A stretch of 64,000 nucleotides of DNA from CAZTAO01 sp964611645 (lineage in GTDB: Bacteria > Armatimonadota > UBA5829), in NCBI GenBank assembly GCA_964611645.1, contig CAZTAO010000021.1, positions 8,137 to 72,136 on the forward strand, given 5' to 3'. Made by a program: the position numbers and the translations under genes. Positions 35,701 through 42,593 of the stretch are shown piece by piece. Position 1 is the stretch's first letter; each line of letters starts with the position of its first letter. The notes beneath the pieces were generated by a model. The model was not told where the DNA came from, did no database searches, and saw nothing but the letters and a program-made list of their open reading frames with translations.

Positions 35701-36432
35701 GAGGTAGTCCACGAACGTGTAGCCGACTGCCAGCGCGGCTCCGTTGGTCTCAACACTCAACACTGCTGCGGGCTTGCCTGAGATATCCGCGAGAATGGCG
35801 TGCAAGCCACCCGCCGAGGATGTGTCAACAGACGCCGGAACCAAGGATGTGCGCACCTGGCATACATCCTGCAGATAGGCCATGAATTCGCTGTCCACAG
35901 CCTTGCCTAGTACAACCGTGTACACTTGAGAGCCACTGTTGACACGTCCAGCAACCAGAAGATGAATGCCCTTGCTCGTGCTGAGAAGTCCGGAAAGTCG
36001 ACCCTGCGACCTCGGATCACGGAGGCGCGCTGCGACACTGTCAGTGCGGGCAAGGAACCCCTCCACCGCAGACGCGGCGCCTTGCGCGTGGGCGCTTTCC
36101 TGAAAGACGACGCTGCCTTTGTCGTCCAGTATGGCGAGGTAGTCACAGCTTACCCAGATCAGCGGATCGGCGCTGCGCTCTGCGCCTCGCCCGCCCCTTG
36201 AGCGGATCAGATTGCCAATACCGCGGGAGCTCAGGTCAGCGAGAATGCCCCCCATCTGGCCTCGGTACGCGCCCATGGCGTTCTCGACACGCCGCAGATC
36301 CAGGATCGACCATCGCTCCTCGTGGGCGTTCGATGCGCTAATGACGATGAATCGGGCGATGAGGTAGAACGCTACCGCCATAACAGCGATTACACCCACT
36401 ATGACAAGCATCGCGCGACGGCGCAGTGTCAT
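32752..36432 (-). CDS. Membrane sensor with HAMP, GAF, PAS, GAF, SpoIIE phosphatase and RsbW-like kinase domains
   Basis: 1226 residues. Membrane segments at about 8-29 and 243-264 enclose an extracytoplasmic CHASE4-like sensor. HAMP (about 265-320), GAF (335-500), PAS (520-650) and a second GAF (665-830) follow. The SpoIIE-type PP2C phosphatase (about 850-1070) has metal-binding Asp in GDFYDF, GDVMGKG, YSDGV and DDLTCVVV. The terminal GHKL kinase domain (1085-1226) has AVSEAVANIVK and DHGFGAYLVGQ. The phosphatase should dephosphorylate STAS proteins while the kinase domain phosphorylates them, so one protein carries both opposing activities. It is followed by a STAS gene. Confidence 0.93.
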   Translation of the reverse strand: MTLRRRAMLVIVGVIAVMAVAFYLIARFIVISASNAHEERWSILDLRRVENAMGAYRGQMGGILADLSSRGIGNLIRSRGGRGAERSADPLIWVSCDYLAILDDKGSVVFQESAHAQGAASAVEGFLARTDSVAARLRDPRSQGRLSGLLSTSKGIHLLVAGRVNSGSQVYTVVLGKAVDSEFMAYLQDVCQVRTSLVPASVDTSSAGGLHAILADISGKPAAVLSVETNGAALAVGYTFVDYLLPPFLAFGCLFVVIVLWILDLGLLGRVSRLAEDVRGLYRHNDISNRVHVSGSDEICNVSTAVNGLLDKVQSDFNEMRILQEDLQSRDRILERVAQAANLLVTTMDYDQGVEEAIGLLGETMGVDRVYVCEVLGQPDSGHYVATLAYEWNAGPGGKPCRSDGQGVSCALFAGWYEALSRSEHIAGRVSDFPEEAKPVVSAGRAVSSLILPVFVEDALLGLIGFDECHEERNWQSGEISILRGIAGSIGSAIERKRTHSRLLLYSEELDMQRKLMLTTLTSIGDAVITTDTRGLITFMNPVAQQLTGWLAEEALGKPVEAAFVLRDGLNGESLSNPVRMTLQQTDSSDIPVEKLLVAKDGRVTPVDDSGAPILDSEGNLLGAVLVFRDVSERKRADDEIRRRMRLERMISDISMHFVQLPSSGVDEGIDQSLKALGEFARVDRSFLFEFGRDIRSLSMTHEWASDGVERRAKDLQRVATGSIPWCIGKLEGHEHIYMCSNTPLPPHAEKEIDLLAAPETRALLAVPVLCEASLLGFCGFETKNDVREWPDELLGLLFVVGSVFGNALTKREASRQLEEARDQEVQIGARIQQSLLLGKIPARFRSFVASALTLPSKQIDGDFYDFTEHYNGCLDVIVGDVMGKGVPAALFAAGAKALFERTITQMVVGSGVGNLPQPQSIVSRVHEELTPELEALDSFITLSYARFDPTSSELTLVDCGNTRVFQVDAQTGIAEKLEGHNMPLGFDLSEHYFQNTYPYSQGDTFVFYSDGVTEARNSHGEMFGTERLIEAVEHTHLLEPTEISDYVRSSVVEFTGSPVFADDLTCVVVKASDSASPLTQAEIRVPSDLKQLAVIRDSVAGFARNNAGEEFSQKHLPRVQLAVSEAVANIVKQAPTEYSAQEGPAQLPHNSVCVRISYRSGDFDVSLTYNGRHGSDGQPSDPFDPAHGAVDHGFGAYLVGQCVDEVRCGVEEDGRQVILLRKKNL

Positions 36433-36535
36433 GGCAGCACCCGATTTCGGCCCAACTCAGGCAGCGATGGTGAAGTGCATCGGCTCGTCGCGTTCCACTG
36501 GTCGGCTTCGACTCCGCTCGTGTATCGGAAATGTC

Positions 36536-37960
36536 TCAACTGACCTCCAGCCTCTTCTTCACCAGAGTAACCACATGTCCGCCGAGTGCGTCTCGCTCGC
36601 TAAGCAAATCGTCGACCGACTGGGATATGAGGTAAAGCCCAAACCCGTTCTCCCGGGTCCCGTCAAAGCTTGGGGCTGTCAGCAAATCGTTGTTCACGGG
36701 GCTGCCCCTGTGGTGGAAGCGGACAACCAACCTGTCGCGGTAGTACTCGACACGGACCCTTATGTGGCGGTCGGTGGCCCGGTTGTAGGCATGTTTGATG
36801 ATATTGGTCGCCGCCTCGTGGACAGCAAGTACCAGCTTGTGCACGTCCTCGCGCCGCCACCCGGCTATCGGGTCGTACTGGCACGCGTCCTCAACGAACC
36901 GCCGTATAGCGCCGAGATAGGTGAAGTCGCTCTGTACCACGATTTCCTTCTGGGCTATTACTCTGCCCCAGTCGCGATCTCGAGCAGACAACGCCCCGTG
37001 GTCGTCGATCCGCACCACCACGCAGGTCAGATCGTCAGGAAGCGAATCGTTCGTTTGCAGGGCGGGGACTCGGCTGATGATCCGGTCGATCACGGTCTGA
37101 GGATCGTGCGCCGGCGATGAACACACTGCTTCGATGAGCCTCTCCTCTCCGGTGTCCTGCTCCTCTATCCGGAGAGTATCCAGGAGGCCGTCTGAGTAGA
37201 GAACGAAAACATCCCCCGGCTCGAATGAGAGTGAAGACTGACGATAGGTCTCTTCAGCCAGAACACCAACCGGCACATTGTGCCCTCGGACCATCTCACA
37301 CGCTCCGGAGCGTTTGCTGTAGTGGAGAGTCTTGGTGTGGCCGCAGTCCACGAATGTGAGGATGCCGTTGTCCAGGTCGAAACGCCCATAGAACAGAGTC
37401 AGAAAAGACTCCAGCGCAGCCATCTCGGCATTGAGCACGGAAGCAACCTGAGTTACTATCTCTTCCGGATATGGCGTTATGACCAGCCCGGAACCGGCCA
37501 ACGCGCTGATGCTCTTGAGGAAAACATTCTTGGCGGCTGCGGCAACCAGGGCGGCTGAGACGCCTTTACCCATCACATCGCCTATCAGCACATCAAATGT
37601 GCGGTCGTTGTGCCTGAGGAAGTCATAGAAGTCCCCGCCAATCCTCTTGCTGGGGAAAGACACAGCAGCGGAACTTGCGCCGTCTATTCCGAGCAGTTCT
37701 CCACCGACAAGCAGAGTCTCCTGGATGCGGCAGCCCGTTTCGACCTCCCTCTCTCTGGCGTGTTCCAGTTCGAGTTCAATCTGTTCGCGCTGGCTAATAC
37801 CACCAGCAATCGCGAACTCACGATTCCGCTCTTCGGCTTCCGCGACACCCGTCCTGGCGACCGTCTTCGATCCCCCCCAACGGAGGGCGAAGACAACCAC
37901 AAGCGCGCCCGCCAACAGGCACGCTCCACCTATGAGTAACTGCAGGACGCTGGCAGACAA
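36536..37960 (-). CDS. SpoIIE phosphatase - RsbW-like kinase fusion with one membrane anchor
   Basis: 473 residues from TTG 37960, preferred because GGAGGT lies 9 bases upstream and an extended -10 promoter sits at 38017-38022; the open frame continues to 38158. One membrane segment (about 3-25) is followed by a coiled coil (about 35-80). Next comes the PP2C phosphatase (about 90-310; GGDFYDF, GDVMGKG, YSDGLLD, DDLTCVVV) and the GHKL kinase (about 330-473; AVHEAATNIIKHAY, RENGFGLYLISQ). It lacks the sensor domains of the longer paralogue. It is probably a second input into the same partner-switching network. Confidence 0.9.
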   Translation of the reverse strand: MSASVLQLLIGGACLLAGALVVVFALRWGGSKTVARTGVAEAEERNREFAIAGGISQREQIELELEHAREREVETGCRIQETLLVGGELLGIDGASSAAVSFPSKRIGGDFYDFLRHNDRTFDVLIGDVMGKGVSAALVAAAAKNVFLKSISALAGSGLVITPYPEEIVTQVASVLNAEMAALESFLTLFYGRFDLDNGILTFVDCGHTKTLHYSKRSGACEMVRGHNVPVGVLAEETYRQSSLSFEPGDVFVLYSDGLLDTLRIEEQDTGEERLIEAVCSSPAHDPQTVIDRIISRVPALQTNDSLPDDLTCVVVRIDDHGALSARDRDWGRVIAQKEIVVQSDFTYLGAIRRFVEDACQYDPIAGWRREDVHKLVLAVHEAATNIIKHAYNRATDRHIRVRVEYYRDRLVVRFHHRGSPVNNDLLTAPSFDGTRENGFGLYLISQSVDDLLSERDALGGHVVTLVKKRLEVS

Positions 37961-38016
37961 GTCCGAGTTACCTCCACGGAAAAGTAAGATAGCGCTGTAA
38001 TTCAACAACAGCAGTA

Positions 38017-38022
38017 ATGATA
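38017..38022 (-). promoter_or_regulatory. Extended -10 promoter upstream of the phosphatase/kinase at 37960
   Basis: The minus strand reads AGTGGTATCATTAC: TATCAT preceded by TGG. The predicted start near 38010 leaves a leader of about 50 bases containing the GGAGGT at 37970-37975. Confidence 0.45.
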
Positions 38023-38124
38023 CCACTTTTCGCAAGGAAGGCACACGGCAATTTCCCGCACACGAGGAGAAAAGTTGCAGGATTTGTAGCGTTAGCCTGT
38101 GAGGATGAAGATGAGGGAATGTTT

Positions 38125-38511
38125 TCAGGCGGACTGCGCGGCCTCTATGAAGCCCCAATCGCCCACAGCCTGCGTCTGGCAGGCGTGTTCAACGAGCGAA
38201 CGAACCAACCCGGCCACATTCCGGATGCTGCCACTGGTATCAAGTGGTTCAAAAGTGTATTTGTCGCCATTTGACGTCCTCACTACGAAACCGTAGTTGA
38301 CCAGTCCAAAGACGCTGTTGTCCGTCACCAAGGTGTCACTGCTCAACGAAACGGTAATGCGCCCACTCCCACGCAGCCCCTCGAATGTGAGGCTGTCAGG
38401 CTTGACACTAAGCCAACCGCTGGCCCTGTTACTCTTTCCGGGAAGCTTAGCAAATGCCGCCGTAAAGCAGAGGGGTTTGCCCACTTCTGATTCAGCTATG
38501 TATGTGTTCAT
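38125..38511 (-). CDS. Small soluble protein with a PH/GRAM-like pattern, unknown function
   Basis: 128 residues from ATG 38511, which overlaps the upstream CAP-gene stop as ATGA, fixing the start. It is beta-rich then helical: GWLSVKPDSLTFEGLRGSGRITVSLS, YGFVVRTSNGDKYTFEP, then a helix VAGLVRSLVEHACQ. The strand-strand-helix order is reminiscent of bacterial PH/GRAM domains, but this is a shape judgement only. It lies between the CAP protein and the phosphatase/kinase. Confidence 0.65.
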   Translation of the reverse strand: MNTYIAESEVGKPLCFTAAFAKLPGKSNRASGWLSVKPDSLTFEGLRGSGRITVSLSSDTLVTDNSVFGLVNYGFVVRTSNGDKYTFEPLDTSGSIRNVAGLVRSLVEHACQTQAVGDWGFIEAAQSA

Positions 38512-39023
38512 CTCGCTTGCGCCAGTACCATTTCTGTCACCCACACCCTGCCGTCGCTGGAAGTGTATACTCCGATTCCGGCCTCGGTGGCTTCCGGGTA
38601 AAGGATGTTCTCGCGATGGTAATCGCTTCTCATGAATGCTGCATGTATTCGAACAGGATCCAGCCTTCTCGAGTAATAGATATTCTCACCAAGTCGGGCA
38701 AAAGCGGGACTATACCCAATCTCCGCCAGATAGCGCTTCATTGGGGTAGCATACTCAGCTACCGGGCTGATGTGGTCTACGTAGCCCAGTCTCGCCATTT
38801 CCTCCGAGTGCTTCGACGCGGCAAGAGTCAGCTCAGGGTTTAGAGAGAGCGTTCCAAGGCCATTGGCCAACCGCGACACATTGATGGAGTCCAATAGAGC
38901 CTGCTCAACAGACGGCAGTCCCATTCCGGTGGTAAACAGCGTGTCTGCGTGCAGGCATGTAGAGCAGATAGCCGCAGCCATCGAAAAGACCAGGAATATT
39001 ACCACCAACATCACGATTCTCAT
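38508..39023 (-). CDS. Secreted CAP (SCP/YkwD-type) domain protein
   Basis: 171 residues with a signal peptide (about 1-26) and GGGAGGC before the ATG. The CAP domain spans about 38-170: LLDSINVSRLANGLGTLSLNPELTLAASKHSEEMARLGYVDHIS, RLGENIYYS, the HRENILYPEATEAGIGV motif and VWVTEMV. The metal-site His and Glu residues (HSEEMA, GEN) are present. Bacterial CAP proteins are often made during stress or sporulation; their activity is unknown. It is translationally coupled to the small PH-like gene. Confidence 0.9.
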   Translation of the reverse strand: MRIVMLVVIFLVFSMAAAICSTCLHADTLFTTGMGLPSVEQALLDSINVSRLANGLGTLSLNPELTLAASKHSEEMARLGYVDHISPVAEYATPMKRYLAEIGYSPAFARLGENIYYSRRLDPVRIHAAFMRSDYHRENILYPEATEAGIGVYTSSDGRVWVTEMVLAQAR

Positions 39024-39299
39024 AACGACCGCCTCCCGCGCATGGTTTGTATCTTTACATACTCAGGATACCGGAAGGCGGGGGGGGCCAACATCCGTAC
39101 GAACTCTAGTCATACTGAGGTACGTATCACAAACGCGCGATATAGGGGGTACCTCTACGTAGTCCCTTGCGACTGGAGGCAGGTAGCATGGGCGTTGTGA
39201 GGAATGAGCGATATCGGAAGGCAGATACAATCCGGCCCGGCAAGTGTGTACCCACCCGCCGGGCCGCCGTGGAGACAGTTCAGGCATTTCGGGGCATGA
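39024..39299. other. Non-coding gap between CAP gene and AICAR transformylase
   Basis: I see no gene here. It holds a G8 run near 39080 and the GC-rich hairpin at 39233-39266. The CAP gene presumably has its promoter in this gap, but no convincing box pair was found. Confidence 0.5.
39233..39266 (-). terminator. Hairpin downstream of the AICAR transformylase gene
   Basis: CGGCCCGGC (39233-39241) and GCCGGGCCG (39258-39266) form a perfect 9-bp stem with a 16-base loop, 34-67 bases past the stop at 39300. Only a weak U-tract (ATTGTAT) follows, so termination is probable but not certain. Confidence 0.5.
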
Positions 39300-40412
39300 T
39301 TAGTGATGGGAGAATATCCGCTCTCCCGTGAAGACCATTGCGATACCGTGCTCGTTGCAGGCCTGTATACTCTCCCAGTCTTTCACAGACCCGCCCGGCT
39401 GGACTATAGCCTTGATCCCAGCTTCGGCGGCGGCATCGACGCTGTCTCTGAATGGGAAGAATGCATCAGAACTCATCACAGACCCTTCAAGCGATTCGTT
39501 GACCTTGCACTTCTCGCGTGCCTTGGCTATCGCCTGTCGCACAGCGGCAACTCTGTCCTGCTGACCTGTGCCGACTGCCAGTGTGACGCCGTTCTTGGCT
39601 ATGACTACTCCATTGCTCCGCACGCTCAGGTTCACGTACCAACTGAAGAGGAGGTCTTCGAGTTGATCGTCAGTCGGCAGAACATCAGAGTCAAATTTGC
39701 CCTTTGAGGAATGCTCTGTGGACGCAGGCTTCATGTCCGAGGTTGTCTTGACCGCGCTCAGCAGAGGATCGGCGACAATCACGCTGCCGTCGGCAAGGGT
39801 CTTTATTGTCGGGGCTGCGGGGTCCCCAACCCACTTGGGCAGAGATCCGATGTTTGGGAGTTGGATGATGCGGATCTCCCTGTTCATCTTGTAGGTCTCT
39901 GCGTCAGAGAGAACCGCCACTGCCTCGGGAGAAAACTCCGGAGCGGCAACAACCTCGACCACGCTGGTCATTATCTCCTTCGCGGTCGCTTCATCCAGAG
40001 GCACATTGAACACCGCCGTGCCGCCGAAAGCTGCCACTGGGTCGGCGTCTCTTGCTCGAATATATACATCGCGCAGGTCCTGCCCCACTCTGCGCACTGC
40101 CGCGCCGCTGGGGTTGAGGTGCTTCATCAGGGCGCAGGCGGGTTTGTCGAAGTATTTCACGATGTTCGCGCCGTGGTTGAGGTCTCCATAGTTGGTTTCC
40201 GAAAGCCCGGATTTGCCGGTCTTGAGTATCTCCATATCGCCAAAGGTCAGCGTGCCTGCATCCTTGGGCTTGTAGAAACTCGCGGGTTGGTGGGGATTTG
40301 TCCCATAGCGCAGGTCTTCTACCTTGACGTAAGTGACGCCAAGTATATTCACCTCATCCGGGAAACCACTTTCGGTGCGAGTGAAGTATTTGCTTCTGAA
40401 ATCAGCGCTCAC
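39300..40412 (-). CDS. Stand-alone AICAR transformylase (PurH C-terminal domain only)
   Basis: 370 residues from GTG 40412 (GGAGG 6 bases upstream). It covers only the AICARFT part of PurH: LRYGTNPHQPASFY, KHLNPSGAAV (the catalytic Lys-His pair), DPVAAFGGTAVFN, SDAFFPFRDSVDAAAEAG and IVQPGGSVKD. The N-terminal IMP cyclohydrolase (MGS-fold) domain, normally about 200 residues, is missing and is not encoded next to it. The enzyme formylates AICAR with 10-formyl-THF, which FolD helps supply. It corresponds to the separate AICARFT called PurV in some schemes. Confidence 0.9.
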   Translation of the reverse strand: MSADFRSKYFTRTESGFPDEVNILGVTYVKVEDLRYGTNPHQPASFYKPKDAGTLTFGDMEILKTGKSGLSETNYGDLNHGANIVKYFDKPACALMKHLNPSGAAVRRVGQDLRDVYIRARDADPVAAFGGTAVFNVPLDEATAKEIMTSVVEVVAAPEFSPEAVAVLSDAETYKMNREIRIIQLPNIGSLPKWVGDPAAPTIKTLADGSVIVADPLLSAVKTTSDMKPASTEHSSKGKFDSDVLPTDDQLEDLLFSWYVNLSVRSNGVVIAKNGVTLAVGTGQQDRVAAVRQAIAKAREKCKVNESLEGSVMSSDAFFPFRDSVDAAAEAGIKAIVQPGGSVKDWESIQACNEHGIAMVFTGERIFSHH

Positions 40413-40462
40413 GAGAAACCTCCAACCGGGTAATAGTCGACTTTGTCACGTCGAACGCAAAG

Positions 40463-40468
40463 ATTATA
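40463..40468 (-). promoter_or_regulatory. Extended -10 promoter of the AICAR transformylase gene
   Basis: The minus strand reads CGTGGTATAATCTT, a perfect TATAAT preceded by TGG. The predicted start near 40456 leaves a 44-base leader before GTG 40412. No purine riboswitch or other folded aptamer was recognised in the 194-base gap. Confidence 0.6.
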
Positions 40469-40606
40469 CCACGGAAGAGGGATGTGCCGAAACGCAGCCT
40501 GAGTGGTCAGCACAGACCGGAGACAGTTACGCAAGAGGAACTAAGTGGTGGCACCGGAGGCTGCGAGGACGTTCAGGAGCAGCCTCCAGCATCTCGCGAG
40601 TCGTGT

Positions 40607-41236
40607 CTACTCCACGAACCGAACGATCTCCTCGACCGGTTTTTTGGCTTTCTGTTTTGGCGGGACTGCGGGCTGGCCGATGGCTACCATAGCGGCCAGC
40701 CTGCATGGAGACTCTATCTCAAGGCAGCTCTCCAGGTCATCCCTGGCAATCATCGGCCCACTCAGCCAGCAGCCTGCATAGCCCATATCGGCGGCGGCAA
40801 GCAGCATATTCTCGATGCATGCGCCAATGCACTGGATGTCAGGATGCATTCGCAGACTGTTGATCTGTTCGTGGCTGATGTCTCCGCCTTCCAGCAGCTT
40901 GTCAACAACCGCTTGATACGGTTCCACCGCAACTGCAATGACTGCCGGCGCGTCTACAAAGAACGTGGAGAACCACTCTACCTGAGTCCGGGCCTTTGCG
41001 CCCTCTTCGGTCGTAGCCGCGGGCAGGACTCCCTCTATCCCACGCTTTACCGCATCCCGCATACATTCCAGGGTAGAGCGGCTGGTCACAACCACAAAAC
41101 GCCACGGTTGGGCGTTGTTGGGGCTCGGGGCCAGGCCGGCCAAGCGGGCTATCGCCAGCAGGTCCTCTTTCTTCACCGGCTCATTCACAAACTGCCGCAC
41201 GCTGGCTCTTTTCTCAATTGCTTCCTTGAGTTGCAT
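40607..41236 (-). CDS. Nitroreductase-family FMN oxidoreductase
   Basis: 209 residues, AGGAGG 8 bases before the ATG. EAIEKRASVRQF at the N-terminus (FMN phosphate Arg-x-Ser-x-Arg), APSPNNAQPWRFVVV, CIGACIENMLLAAADMGYAGCW and VAIGQPA are typical. These flavoproteins reduce nitro compounds, quinones or flavins with NAD(P)H; substrate unknown. It lies 163 bases after ppk2, past a tandem repeat and a hairpin, so it may have its own promoter. Confidence 0.9.
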   Translation of the reverse strand: MQLKEAIEKRASVRQFVNEPVKKEDLLAIARLAGLAPSPNNAQPWRFVVVTSRSTLECMRDAVKRGIEGVLPAATTEEGAKARTQVEWFSTFFVDAPAVIAVAVEPYQAVVDKLLEGGDISHEQINSLRMHPDIQCIGACIENMLLAAADMGYAGCWLSGPMIARDDLESCLEIESPCRLAAMVAIGQPAVPPKQKAKKPVEEIVRFVE

Positions 41237-41257
41237 GGTATTATCCTCCTGTGAAGT

Positions 41258-41357
41258 TATGCGTCGGGAAGCACTTTACCCCGAAGCAATCCGACATTCG
41301 CGCCTTTTATGCGTCGGGAAGCTCTTCACCCCAACGCAATCCATCGCTCGTACTCGA
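41258..41357. repeat. Two-copy tandem repeat, 50-bp period
   Basis: TTATGCGTCGGGAAGC starts at 41258 and again at 41308. Each copy continues with a similar CTTyACCCC...GCAATCC segment, so about 34 of the first 36 bases are alike by eye. It lies in the gap before the nitroreductase gene. Confidence 0.7.
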
Positions 41358-41387
41358 TGCTTCGGCGCCCAAAGCCTGCCGAAGCAT
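41357..41387 (-). terminator. Hairpin after ppk2
   Basis: ATGCTTCGGC (41357-41366) and GCCGAAGCAT (41378-41387) form a perfect 10-bp stem with an 11-base loop, 12 bases after the ppk2 stop. No U-tract follows on the minus strand. It may end or stabilise the long upstream operon mRNA. Confidence 0.5.
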
Positions 41388-41399
41388 AGTTCTTATGGT

Positions 41400-42116
41400 T
41401 CAGTTACTGTCTTCCAGCCGGTTTTCAATGGCCTCTATGACTGTCTTGATGGTATTGATCCTGGCGTAGTGTTTGGACTCGGCAGCCACTATGTGCCACG
41501 GGGCAGCCGAAGCTGAGACCTTATCAAACATATCCTCAGCCGCTTCAAGGTAAGCGTCCCACTTCTCACGGTTGCGCCAGTCGTCCGGGCCGATCTTCCA
41601 CTTCTTGAAAGGGTCCGACTCCCTCTCCTTGAACCTTCTGAGCTGTTCTTCCTTGCTAACGTGCATCCAGAACTTGACTACCACCATTCCGGAGTCCACC
41701 AGTGTCCGCTCGAAGTCCATTATTTCCCGATATGCCCGCTTCCAATCGTCCTTGTCCGTGAACTTCTCGACCCTCTCTACCAACACCCGGCCGTACCAGC
41801 TTCGGTCGAAGATACATATCTCGCCGCTGCAGGGGATTCTCGTCCAGAATCGCCACAGGTAGTGGTGGGATTTCTCCAGGTCCGTGGGCGCGCCGATGGG
41901 GTACACGCTGTAGCCCCTGGGGTCGAGGGTCTGGGTAATCCGGAGTATGCTCCCGCCCTTCCCCGAGGCATCCCAACCCTCGTAGGCGATGAGCACCGGC
42001 ACTCTCTTTTCCTTGATTTCCTGCTGCAATCTCAGCAGTTTCAGTTGCAACTCCGGCAGCTTCTCTTCGTATTCGTCCTTGTCTATCTCCAGTGAAAGGT
42101 CAACCTTTTCCAGCAT
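41400..42116 (-). CDS. ppk2: Polyphosphate kinase 2 family protein
   Basis: 238 residues; AGGAGG 7 bases before the ATG. Walker A GWDASGKGGSILRI (about residue 47), Walker B/lid DRSWYGRVLVERVE (about 105) and the KWKIGPDDWRNREKWDAY block define PPK2. The family transfers phosphate between polyphosphate and (d)NDP or NMP; single-domain proteins of this size occur in several classes, so the preferred direction and acceptor are not assigned. It is the last gene of the long minus-strand run. Confidence 0.93.
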   Translation of the reverse strand: MLEKVDLSLEIDKDEYEEKLPELQLKLLRLQQEIKEKRVPVLIAYEGWDASGKGGSILRITQTLDPRGYSVYPIGAPTDLEKSHHYLWRFWTRIPCSGEICIFDRSWYGRVLVERVEKFTDKDDWKRAYREIMDFERTLVDSGMVVVKFWMHVSKEEQLRRFKERESDPFKKWKIGPDDWRNREKWDAYLEAAEDMFDKVSASAAPWHIVAAESKHYARINTIKTVIEAIENRLEDSN

Positions 42117-42136
42117 GTCGCGCCTCCTGTTATCTT

Positions 42137-42580
42137 CTAGCCACTCAGCAACTTCAACAAGTGAACTCCATACTCGGGGTCATACGACCGTTCACCATCG
42201 ATGCCCTCAATCTCGATCATAACTACTTCGAGGGTCAGGTAGACGGTCATTCCCGCGCGAGGGCAACCCACCAGCGCGGTGTCTTCGCGACCTATCCCGG
42301 CGTGGAAGTGCAGCAGGGGCTTGCCGTCCTGCGGGAAGAGCGTGCCAAACCCCACCAACTCCCGCGCATCGTCGAACTCCTCGTAGTGAGGAATGACCTT
42401 TCCGTTGGGATTCTCCGGGCCGGTGACTACTTTGCCGGACCGAATCCCGCCAACCGCCATCACCACGGCCGACGAGACAGATTCGCTCACCGCAATCTCT
42501 TCGACCGCCTCATATATCGACTCGCCGTCATTCAACTTGGCGACGAATACTCTGCCAAGTTTTCCCTGTCTGTATTCCAA
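42137..42580 (-). CDS. DUF296/PPC-domain protein
   Basis: 147 residues from TTG 42580 (AAAGAGGA upstream); the frame is open to 42682 but that part overlaps the previous gene. The PPC/DUF296 fold is shown by GRVFVAKLNDGESIYEAVEEIA, SAVVMAVGGIRSGKV and PLLHFHAGIGREDTALVGC with its His metal ligands. Plant members bind DNA through an AT-hook; bacterial ones without it are mostly uncharacterised trimers. There is no AT-hook here. Confidence 0.85.
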   Translation of the reverse strand: MEYRQGKLGRVFVAKLNDGESIYEAVEEIAVSESVSSAVVMAVGGIRSGKVVTGPENPNGKVIPHYEEFDDARELVGFGTLFPQDGKPLLHFHAGIGREDTALVGCPRAGMTVYLTLEVVMIEIEGIDGERSYDPEYGVHLLKLLSG

Positions 42581-42593
42581 AACGATCCTCTTT

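Noticed and set aside
40544..40557. T-box-like GTGGTGGCACCGG on the plus strand
   Set aside because: It points into the 3' end of the nitroreductase gene on the other strand; no downstream plus-strand gene and no specifier stem.
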